The position numbers were made by a program, and so were the translations under genes. From an uncultured Bacilli bacterium (GTDB lineage Bacteria > Bacillota_I > Bacilli_A > RF39 > UBA660): DNA of 33,511 nt. The notes beneath the pieces are model-generated. The model was not told where the DNA came from and did no database searches. It worked only from the letters and a program-made list of their open reading frames with translations. Positions 26,822 to 33,511 of this stretch are shown here, one piece after another. The stretch is taken from positions 1-33,511 of the forward strand of contig CANRJK010000005.1 in NCBI GenBank assembly GCA_947630955.1. The letters run 5' to 3'. Position 1 is the stretch's first letter, and every line of letters begins with the position of its first letter.

Positions 26822-26946
26822 TGTGTGACATGCATTGATGTGTGAGGTTGCTGATACACCAGGTTAAGTTGTTATACAAAATAACCGTGATATCGGGTTT
26901 TTACACGGAGCAAGTCTATACAAGATATAGGCGAAGGGAGGACATT
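26822..26946 (+). ncRNA. S10 (rpsJ) operon 5' leader, candidate ribosomal-protein-responsive leader
   Basis: TGTGTGAGGTTGCTGATACACC and CACGGAGCAAGTC...GCGAAGGGAGG segments resemble those seen upstream of Firmicutes rpsJ. Hairpins GTTAT-acaaa-ATAAC (26871-26885), CCGTG/CACGG (26885-26889/26904-26908), CTATA-caaga-TATAG (26916-26930). Confidence 0.7.
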
Positions 26947-27255
26947 ATGTCAAAAGTAAGAGTTCGTATCAAGTTGAAAGCATTTGAACATAAGAGTTTG
27001 GATAATGCTTGTGCGAAAATCGTTGAAACAGTTAAACGAAATGGTGGAGAAGTAAGTGGACCAATTCCACTACCAACCGAAATTGAAAAAATTACTATTT
27101 TAAGAGCTGTTCACAAAGATAAAGATTCTCGTGAACAATTTGAAAAAAGAACACATAAAAGACTTATTGATGTTATTAACCCAACAAAGGAAACGATAGA
27201 TGCTTTAGCGCATCTAGAAGTACCAAGTGGTGTTGATATTAAAATTGTAAAATAA
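26947..27255 (+). CDS. rpsJ: 30S ribosomal protein S10
   Basis: [45 protein letters not shown]. Start corrected from 26842, which lies in the leader. Confidence 0.96.
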   Translation: MSKVRVRIKLKAFEHKSLDNACAKIVETVKRNGGEVSGPIPLPTEIEKITILRAVHKDKDSREQFEKRTHKRLIDVINPTKETIDALAHLEVPSGVDIKIVK

Positions 27256-27273
27256 AAATAGGAGGAAAAGTAT

Positions 27274-28047
27274 ATGAAAGGAATCTTAGGTCGTAAAATT
27301 GGAATGACTCAAGTATTTACAGAATCTGGTAAATTGATTCCTGTAACTGTTGTTTATGTTGAACCAAATGTTGTTACACAAATTAAAACAAAAGAAAATG
27401 ATGGTTACGAAGCAATTCAATTAGGATTCGATACGAAAAGAGAAAAGTTAGCGACTAAAGCTTCTGCTGGACATACAGCAAAAGCAAAGACTACACCTAA
27501 GCGCTTCTTTAGAGAAATAAAAGGTGTAGATATCAATGACTATACAGTTGGACAAGAAGTTAAAGCTGATATTTTTACAGCTGGAGAAGTTGTTGATGTA
27601 ACAGGAACTACAAAAGGTAAAGGGTTCCAAGGTGTTATTAAAAGACATGGACAATCAAGAGGACCTATGGGACATGGTTCACATTATCATAGAAGACCAG
27701 GTTCAATGGGAACAATGAGACCAATGCGTGTTTTCAAAGGTAAAAAATTACCAGGACATATGGGTATGCTTACAGTAACAATTCAAAATCTTGAAGTTGT
27801 AGCTGTAGATGTTGAGAATAATGTAATATTAATTAAAGGTAATGTGCCAGGACCAAAGAAAGGTTTAGTAATTATCAAATCTGCAGTAAAAGCTAATGGA
27901 AAAGTTAATGAAATGGAAAATTTAGTTAGCTATGTTACTGAAGAGGTAAAAGAAACACCTGAGGCAACTGAAATAGAAGAAAGTACTGAAGCAGTAGAAG
28001 AAACTAAGGAAACTGAAGTTGAAGAAACTGCAACAGAAGAAAACTAG
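27274..28047 (+). CDS. rplC: 50S ribosomal protein L3 with acidic C-terminal extension
   Basis: [36 protein letters not shown], then an E/T-rich tail of about 40 aa. Confidence 0.95.
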   Translation: MKGILGRKIGMTQVFTESGKLIPVTVVYVEPNVVTQIKTKENDGYEAIQLGFDTKREKLATKASAGHTAKAKTTPKRFFREIKGVDINDYTVGQEVKADIFTAGEVVDVTGTTKGKGFQGVIKRHGQSRGPMGHGSHYHRRPGSMGTMRPMRVFKGKKLPGHMGMLTVTIQNLEVVAVDVENNVILIKGNVPGPKKGLVIIKSAVKANGKVNEMENLVSYVTEEVKETPEATEIEESTEAVEETKETEVEETATEEN

Positions 28048-28059
28048 GAGGTATAACAT

Positions 28060-28686
28060 ATGAGTAAAATTGATGTGTTAAACGTTAAAGGTGAAAAAGT
28101 AAAAGATATTACATTAAATAAAGATGTTTGGAATATTGAACCAAATGATGTAGTGTTATATGATGCTATTCGTTTAGCTCAAAGTAATGCTCGTCAAGGA
28201 ACGCATAGTGTAAAAAGTCGTTCTGAAGTTTCTGGTGGTGGTAGAAAACCATGGAGACAAAAAGGTACAGGACGTGCTCGTCAAGGATCTACTCGTGCAC
28301 CACATTGGTATCATGGTGGAGTAGCATTCGGACCACAAACTGAAAAGAATTATACTAAGAAGATGAATCGCAAAGAAAGAAGATTAGCTTTAAAATCAGC
28401 TTTATCTTATAAAGTATTAGATAGTGAGTTAATCGTATTAGATTCATTAAAATTAGAGTCAAATAAAACAAAAGAAATGAAAGAAATTTTAGCAAACTTA
28501 AAAGTAGATAGAAATATATTAATCGTTGTTGATGAATTAGATGATAATATCGTTTTAGCAACACGTAATTTAAATAATGTATTATTATTAAGTGCTGATG
28601 AAATTAATACAATGGATGTTGTATCAGCTCATGCCTTAATTGCTACTGAAAGTGCTATTAAATCAGTAGAGGAGGCTTTAAAATAA
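28060..28686 (+). CDS. rplD: 50S ribosomal protein L4
   Basis: RSEVSGGGRKPWRQKGTGRARQGSTRAPHWYHGGVAFGP. Confidence 0.96.
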   Translation: MSKIDVLNVKGEKVKDITLNKDVWNIEPNDVVLYDAIRLAQSNARQGTHSVKSRSEVSGGGRKPWRQKGTGRARQGSTRAPHWYHGGVAFGPQTEKNYTKKMNRKERRLALKSALSYKVLDSELIVLDSLKLESNKTKEMKEILANLKVDRNILIVVDELDDNIVLATRNLNNVLLLSADEINTMDVVSAHALIATESAIKSVEEALK

Positions 28687-28964
28687 TGAATAGTTATAGA
28701 GATATTATTAAAGGACCAATCGTTACTGAAAAAAGCTCAGCATTAGCTGATAAGAATGTTATAGTATTTAGCGTTGATCCAAAAGCCAATAAAACACAAA
28801 TTAAACAAGCAGTAGAAGCAGTTTTCAATGTTAAGGTTGAAAGCGTAAATACATTAAATGCTCCTACAAAGAAAAAAAGAGTTGGACGTTATATGGGACG
28901 TACTAATAAAGTAAAAAAAGCTATCGTTAAGTTAGCAGAAGGAAGTTCAATAGAACTTAACTAA
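28686..28964 (+). CDS. rplW: 50S ribosomal protein L23
   Basis: YRDIIKGPIVTEKSSAL...VNTLNAPTKKKRVGRYMGRTNKVKKAIVKL. Confidence 0.95.
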   Translation: MNSYRDIIKGPIVTEKSSALADKNVIVFSVDPKANKTQIKQAVEAVFNVKVESVNTLNAPTKKKRVGRYMGRTNKVKKAIVKLAEGSSIELN

Positions 28965-28984
28965 TCTAAAGGAGGATTATACAT

Positions 28985-29818
28985 ATGGCAATCAAAAGTT
29001 ATAAGTCAACAACTAATGGTAGACGTGGTATGACTACTTTAGATAATAGTGAATTAACTAAAGTAAAACCAGAAAAATCGTTAGTGGTTACATTAAAGAA
29101 AAATGGTGGTCGTAATAATCAAGGAAGAATCACTGTAAGACACCAAGGTGGTGGCGAAAAAAGAAAATATCGTATTATTGATTTTAAAAGAGATAAAGAT
29201 GGTATTTTAGGTACAGTAGCTTCTATTGAATACGATCCAAACAGAACATCAAATATAGCTCTTATTAATTATGCTGATGGAGAAAAAAGATATATTATTG
29301 CTCCAAAAGGTTTAAAAGTAGGAGACAAGGTTGAAAGTGGAGAAAATGCTGATATTAAAGTTGGTAATTGTCTTCCACTTGCAAATATTCCTGAAGGTAC
29401 AGTTGTTCACAATGTAGAACTTAAAGCTTTAAAAGGTGGGCAATTAGCTCGTTCTGCAGGTTCTAGTGTACAAATTTTAGGTCGTGAAGGAAATTATACA
29501 TTACTTCGTTTAACCAGTGGTGAAGTTCGTAAGGTATTAAATACTTGTCGTGCTACTATTGGTGAAGTTGGTAATGAAGATTTTGAATTAGTAAACTTAG
29601 GAAAAGCTGGTCGTAAAAGACATATGGGAATCAGACCTACCGTTCGTGGTTCTGTTATGAATCCAAATGATCACCCTCATGGTGGTGGTGAAGGTCGTGC
29701 ACCAATCGGACGTAAAGGACCAGTTACACCTTGGGGTAAACCTGCACTTGGTTATAAAACTCGTAAAGGTAAAAAACAATCAGACAGCTTAATAGTTCGT
29801 CGTCGTAAAGTTAAATAG
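28985..29818 (+). CDS. rplB: 50S ribosomal protein L2
   Basis: [17 protein letters not shown]...[22 protein letters not shown]...[36 protein letters not shown]. Confidence 0.97.
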   Translation: MAIKSYKSTTNGRRGMTTLDNSELTKVKPEKSLVVTLKKNGGRNNQGRITVRHQGGGEKRKYRIIDFKRDKDGILGTVASIEYDPNRTSNIALINYADGEKRYIIAPKGLKVGDKVESGENADIKVGNCLPLANIPEGTVVHNVELKALKGGQLARSAGSSVQILGREGNYTLLRLTSGEVRKVLNTCRATIGEVGNEDFELVNLGKAGRKRHMGIRPTVRGSVMNPNDHPHGGGEGRAPIGRKGPVTPWGKPALGYKTRKGKKQSDSLIVRRRKVK

Positions 29819-29832
29819 AAGGGATGGTTACT

Positions 29833-30105
29833 ATGGCAAGAAGTCTTAAAAAAGGGCCTTTCGCTGACGAAAGTCTAATAGAAAAGGTAAAAAAGAATAA
29901 TAGTACTGATAAAAAAGAAGTTATTAAAACTTGGTCACGCCGTTCAACAATATTCCCTGAATTTATTGGTAATACATTCGCTGTTCATAATGGAAGAGAA
30001 TTTGTTCCTGTTTATGTAACAGAAGATATGGTAGGACACAAATTAGGTGAATTTGTTCCAACTCGTAAATTTGGTGGTCATGGCGATGACAAAGGTAGAA
30101 AATAA
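29833..30105 (+). CDS. rpsS: 30S ribosomal protein S19
   Basis: [19 protein letters not shown]...[42 protein letters not shown]. Start 29833 preferred to 29824. Confidence 0.95.
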   Translation: MARSLKKGPFADESLIEKVKKNNSTDKKEVIKTWSRRSTIFPEFIGNTFAVHNGREFVPVYVTEDMVGHKLGEFVPTRKFGGHGDDKGRK

Positions 30106-30128
30106 TAGACCAAGGAAGGAGGACTAAA

Positions 30129-30464
30129 ATGGAAGCAAGAGCGATAGCAAAGGGAGTTCGTATCCCACCTCGTAAAGCCCGTTTAGTTATAGATTTAATA
30201 CGTGGAAAAGACGTTTTAGAAGCAGACAAAATTTTAAGTAATTTAAATAAAGAGGCTGCAAGGTTAATACGTAAGGTTTTAACTTCAGCAGTAGCTAATG
30301 CTGAAAATAATGCAGGTTTAGATAAAACTAAATTATACGTTAAAACTGCTTATATTAACGAAGGTCAAACTTTAAAAAGAATGAAATTTGGTTCACGTGG
30401 ACACGTTGATCCAATTAAGAAAAGAACAAGTCATATTACAATAATTGTAAGTGAGAAAAACTAA
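30129..30464 (+). CDS. rplV: 50S ribosomal protein L22
   Basis: [29 protein letters not shown]...[29 protein letters not shown]. Confidence 0.95.
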   Translation: MEARAIAKGVRIPPRKARLVIDLIRGKDVLEADKILSNLNKEAARLIRKVLTSAVANAENNAGLDKTKLYVKTAYINEGQTLKRMKFGSRGHVDPIKKRTSHITIIVSEKN

Positions 30465-30481
30465 GTAAAGGAGGAACACTT

Positions 30482-31168
30482 GTGGGTCAAAAAGTTAGTC
30501 CAATAGGACTTAGAGTTGGTATAAACAAAACTTGGGAATCTAAATGGTATGCTGATAATAAAAATTTTGCTACTTATCTAGATAAAGATAATAAGATTCG
30601 TAAGTTTTTAGCAAAAAAATTGAAAGATGCTTCTGTATCAAGCGTTCTTATTGAAAGAAATAATAAGAAAACAGAAGTTATCATTAATACTGCTAAACCA
30701 GGTGTTGTAATTGGTCACGGTGGCGATGAAATAGAAAAACTAAGAACGGAAATAGCTAAATTAGTTAATGAAGATGTTAAAAGCATTCAAATTTCTATCA
30801 AGGAAGTTAAAAATCCAGATTTAGATGCTGCTTTAGTAGCTGAAAATATAGCTCGCCAAATCGAAGGACGTGTGTCATTTAGAATAGCCCAAAAAAGAGC
30901 AGTAAGAAATACAATGAAAGCCGGAGCAAAAGGAATTAAAACTTCTGTTTCAGGTCGTTTAGGTGGAGCTGATATGGCTCGTACTGAAGGTTATATTGAA
31001 GGAATTATTCCCCTACATACTTTAAGAGCAGATGTTGATTATGCTCATAAAGAAGCTAATACTACTTATGGTAAAATTGGCGTTAAAGTATGGATTTGTA
31101 AAGGTGAAATACTTCCTGAAAAAAATAAGGGAGGTAATGTAGATGGCACTAATTCCAAAAAGAACTAA
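30482..31168 (+). CDS. rpsC: 30S ribosomal protein S3 (GTG start)
   Basis: [35 protein letters not shown]-domain [16 protein letters not shown]-terminal ...[27 protein letters not shown]. Confidence 0.96.
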   Translation: MGQKVSPIGLRVGINKTWESKWYADNKNFATYLDKDNKIRKFLAKKLKDASVSSVLIERNNKKTEVIINTAKPGVVIGHGGDEIEKLRTEIAKLVNEDVKSIQISIKEVKNPDLDAALVAENIARQIEGRVSFRIAQKRAVRNTMKAGAKGIKTSVSGRLGGADMARTEGYIEGIIPLHTLRADVDYAHKEANTTYGKIGVKVWICKGEILPEKNKGGNVDGTNSKKN

Positions 31169-31571
31169 ATTCCGTAATCCACACCGTCTTCCTTATGAAG
31201 GAAAAGCAAGAGGTAACACTAAAGTTAATTTTGGTGAATACGGTTTAATGGCAATGGAAGGCGCTTGGATTACTGATCGTCAAATCGAAGCAGCCAGAGT
31301 TGCAATGACACGTTATATGAAACGTGGAGGAAAAGTTTGGATAAACATTTTCCCTCATTTATCTTTAACAAAGAAACCACTAGAAACTCGTCAAGGTAAA
31401 GGTAAAGGTTCTCATGATGCATGGGTTGCAGTTGTAAAAGAAGGAAAAGTTATGTTTGAAATAGCTGATGTTAGCGAAGAAGTTGCACGTGAAGCATTCA
31501 GACTTGCTATGCATAAACTTCCTGTCAAATGTAAGTTTGTAAAAAAGGAAAGCGGTGAATCTAATGACTAA
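31143..31571 (+). CDS. rplP: 50S ribosomal protein L16
   Basis: [68 protein letters not shown]. Confidence 0.96.
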   Translation: MALIPKRTKFRNPHRLPYEGKARGNTKVNFGEYGLMAMEGAWITDRQIEAARVAMTRYMKRGGKVWINIFPHLSLTKKPLETRQGKGKGSHDAWVAVVKEGKVMFEIADVSEEVAREAFRLAMHKLPVKCKFVKKESGESND

Positions 31572-31761
31572 TCAAGAAATTAGAAAGTTAACAGATGAAG
31601 AATTAATCGCAAAAATTGAAGAATGTAAAGTAGAATTATTTAACTTAAGATTTTCCCAAGCTACAGGTAATCTAGAGAAACCTTCAAGAATAAGAGAATT
31701 AAGAAAGTTAGTTGCACGTATGAAAACAATTTTACGTGAAAGAGAACTATCTGAAAAATAA
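31564..31761 (+). CDS. rpmC: 50S ribosomal protein L29
   Basis: [58 protein letters not shown]. Start corrected from 31555. Confidence 0.95.
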   Translation: MTNQEIRKLTDEELIAKIEECKVELFNLRFSQATGNLEKPSRIRELRKLVARMKTILRERELSEK

Positions 31762-31772
31762 TAGGAGGAAAT

Positions 31773-32033
31773 ATGCAAGAAAAAAGAGTACGTGAATTAG
31801 TTGGTAAAGTTATAAGCGATGCTAATGATAAGACAGTTACTGTTTTAGTTGAAACTTATAAAAATGCTAAATTGTATGGAAAAAGAGTTAAATATTCTAA
31901 AAAATATGCTGCACATGATGAGAAAAATATTGCTAAAAAAGGTGATATTGTACGTATTGTACAAACGAGACCATTATCTAAAACAAAACATTTCCGTGTA
32001 GTGGAAGTAGTAGAAGAAGCTGTTATTTTATAA
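31773..32033 (+). CDS. rpsQ: 30S ribosomal protein S17
   Basis: [44 protein letters not shown]...[25 protein letters not shown]. Confidence 0.95.
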   Translation: MQEKRVRELVGKVISDANDKTVTVLVETYKNAKLYGKRVKYSKKYAAHDEKNIAKKGDIVRIVQTRPLSKTKHFRVVEVVEEAVIL

Positions 32034-32060
32034 CACTTAATGACGAAGGAGGATTAATAT

Positions 32061-32429
32061 ATGATTCAACAAGAAAGCCGTTTAAAAGTTGCCGATAACT
32101 CTGGAGCAAAAGAATTATTAGTAATTCGTGTGCTTGGTGGGTCAAAGGTAAAAACTGGTAATATTGGAGATATAGTGGTAGCTACTGTTAAAAGTGCAAC
32201 ACCTAATGGTACTGTTAAAAAAGGTAAAGTTGTAAAAGCCGTAGTTGTTAGAACAAAATTTGGTCTAAGAAGAGAAGATGGTTCTTATATTAAATTTGAT
32301 GATAACGCTGCCGTTATTATTAAAGATGATAAGAGTCCAGTTGGAACTCGTGTCTTTGGACCAGTCGCACGTGAATTACGTGACAAAGATTTTATGAAAA
32401 TTATATCACTTGCTAAAGAAGTGTTATAG
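32061..32429 (+). CDS. rplN: 50S ribosomal protein L14
   Basis: [28 protein letters not shown]...[28 protein letters not shown]. Confidence 0.97.
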   Translation: MIQQESRLKVADNSGAKELLVIRVLGGSKVKTGNIGDIVVATVKSATPNGTVKKGKVVKAVVVRTKFGLRREDGSYIKFDDNAAVIIKDDKSPVGTRVFGPVARELRDKDFMKIISLAKEVL

Positions 32430-32447
32430 GCGTTTGGAGGAATGAAA

Positions 32448-32756
32448 ATGAACTTTAAAACTGGAGATAAAGTAGTTGTCATTTCTGGTAAAGATAAAGG
32501 TAAAGAAGGAAAAATTACTACTACTTTAAAGAAAGAAAACAAAGTAGTTGTTGAAGGTATTAATATAGTTAAAAAACATATTAAACCAAACGGTCAAAAT
32601 GCTGGTAGTATCATTGAAATGGAAGCACCAATCCATGCTTCTAATATTATGATCGTTGATCCTAAAACTGGAAAACGTACTAGAATAGGGCATTCTACAG
32701 ATAAAAAAGGCAAGAAGGTTAGAGTAACTAAGAAATCTAATACTAATCTTGATTAA
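32448..32756 (+). CDS. rplX: 50S ribosomal protein L24
   Basis: [45 protein letters not shown]. Start 32448 preferred to 32442 for SD spacing. Confidence 0.95.
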   Translation: MNFKTGDKVVVISGKDKGKEGKITTTLKKENKVVVEGINIVKKHIKPNGQNAGSIIEMEAPIHASNIMIVDPKTGKRTRIGHSTDKKGKKVRVTKKSNTNLD

Positions 32757-32776
32757 TTGGAAGGAGGGTATATTAT

Positions 32777-33319
32777 ATGAACCGCCTAAAAGTAAAATAT
32801 GATACAGAAATCGTAAAAAGTTTAAAAGAAAAATATAATTATAAAAATGTTATGGAAGTACCAAAACTTGAAAAGATAGTTGTAAATATTGGTTGTGGAG
32901 ATGCTACTGGTAATTCTAAATTATTAGAAGCTGCTATGCATGATCTTGAAATTATCACAGGACAAAAGCCAGTTGCAACTAAGGCTAAAAAATCAATTGC
33001 TGGTTTCAAATTAAGAGAAGGTCAAGCAATTGGTTGTAAGGTAACTCTACGTGGGGAAAATATGTATAACTTCTTGGATAAATTAATTAGTATTACACTT
33101 CCACGTGTAAGAGATTTTAGAGGTATATCTAACAAAGCATTTGATGGAAGAGGAAACTATACATTAGGTCTTACAGAACAGTTGATTTTTGCCGAAATTG
33201 AATACGATGATGTAGTTAAAGTACGCGGAATGGATATTGTTTTTGTTACAACAGCAAAAACAAATGAAGAAGCTTTAGATCTATTAAAAGGTTTCGGAAT
33301 GCCATTTAAAAATAATTAA
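32777..33319 (+). CDS. rplE: 50S ribosomal protein L5
   Basis: [67 protein letters not shown]...[11 protein letters not shown]. Confidence 0.96.
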   Translation: MNRLKVKYDTEIVKSLKEKYNYKNVMEVPKLEKIVVNIGCGDATGNSKLLEAAMHDLEIITGQKPVATKAKKSIAGFKLREGQAIGCKVTLRGENMYNFLDKLISITLPRVRDFRGISNKAFDGRGNYTLGLTEQLIFAEIEYDDVVKVRGMDIVFVTTAKTNEEALDLLKGFGMPFKNN

Positions 33320-33335
33320 ATATTAGGAGGAAAAT

Positions 33336-33511
33336 ATGGCTAAGAAGAGTATGAAAGTAAAAGCTAGTCGTGAACCTAAATTTGAAGTACGTAGATATAC
33401 TCGCTGCAGTCGTTGTGGCCGACCACATGCAGTCTTAAAAAAATACGGAATTTGTAGAATTTGTTTCAGAGAACTAGCATACAAAGGACAAATCCCAGGA
33501 ATGAAAAAATC
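33336..33511 (+). CDS. rpsZ: 30S ribosomal protein S14 type Z (zinc), 3'-truncated by window edge
   Basis: My translation from ATG 33336: [58 protein letters not shown]...; SD AGGAGG; absent from ORF track because no stop is reached. Confidence 0.93.
   Translation, partial: MAKKSMKVKASREPKFEVRRYTRCSRCGRPHAVLKKYGICRICFRELAYKGQIPGMKK

Noticed and set aside
31481-31496. AGTTGCACGTGAAGCA resembles a parS site (TGTTNCACGTGNAACA), two mismatches
   Set aside because: It lies within rplP and encodes conserved VAREA codons. Other CACGTG sites (near 17108, 30392, 32368) are also coding and match less well. No full parS was seen near parAB.
1-33511. oriC/DnaA-box cluster near parAB or dnaB
   Set aside because: No cluster of TTATCCACA-like boxes was seen, and dnaA/dnaN are absent from the window.
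1-33511. CRISPR arrays, transposons, prophage or defence islands
   Set aside because: No regular direct-repeat arrays, transposase, integrase or nuclease-type ORFs were found. The orphans do not form a recognisable defence operon.

Overview
Low-GC Firmicutes/Bacilli-type chromosomal window (possibly a reduced gut Bacilli/RF39-like lineage; the taxonomy is inference). It is almost entirely housekeeping genes on the + strand. Order: whiA (5' truncated) - stand-alone GdpP-like DHH/DHHA1 phosphoesterase - rplI - dnaB helicase - LysM/G5/M23 peptidase - walJ-like MBL - rlmH - two tandem zinc-ribbon membrane proteins - spoIIR - class II fba - murA - small membrane protein - Bax inhibitor-1 family - rpmE - DUF421 - NUDIX - orphan - typA/bipA - large orphan - parA - parB - mscS - DUF951 - AbgT-like transporter - ychF - rpsF - ssb - rpsR. 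A three-gene minus-strand island follows (orphan with a candidate beta-clamp motif, gpsA, small orphan). The window ends in the S10/spc ribosomal protein operon, rpsJ through rpsZ, with rpsZ truncated by the window edge. I saw no tRNA, rRNA, CRISPR array, transposase or phage genes. TGG encodes Trp at conserved positions and TGA occurs as a stop, so code 11 fits. I did not find a clear new multi-gene system. The most interesting leads are the stripped GdpP-like enzyme, the orphan ending in QMSLF, a non-canonical SSB tip, two Shine-Dalgarno classes that track gene function, an acidic tail on L3, an isolated spoIIR, and several promoters or terminators that correct start sites in the ORF track.
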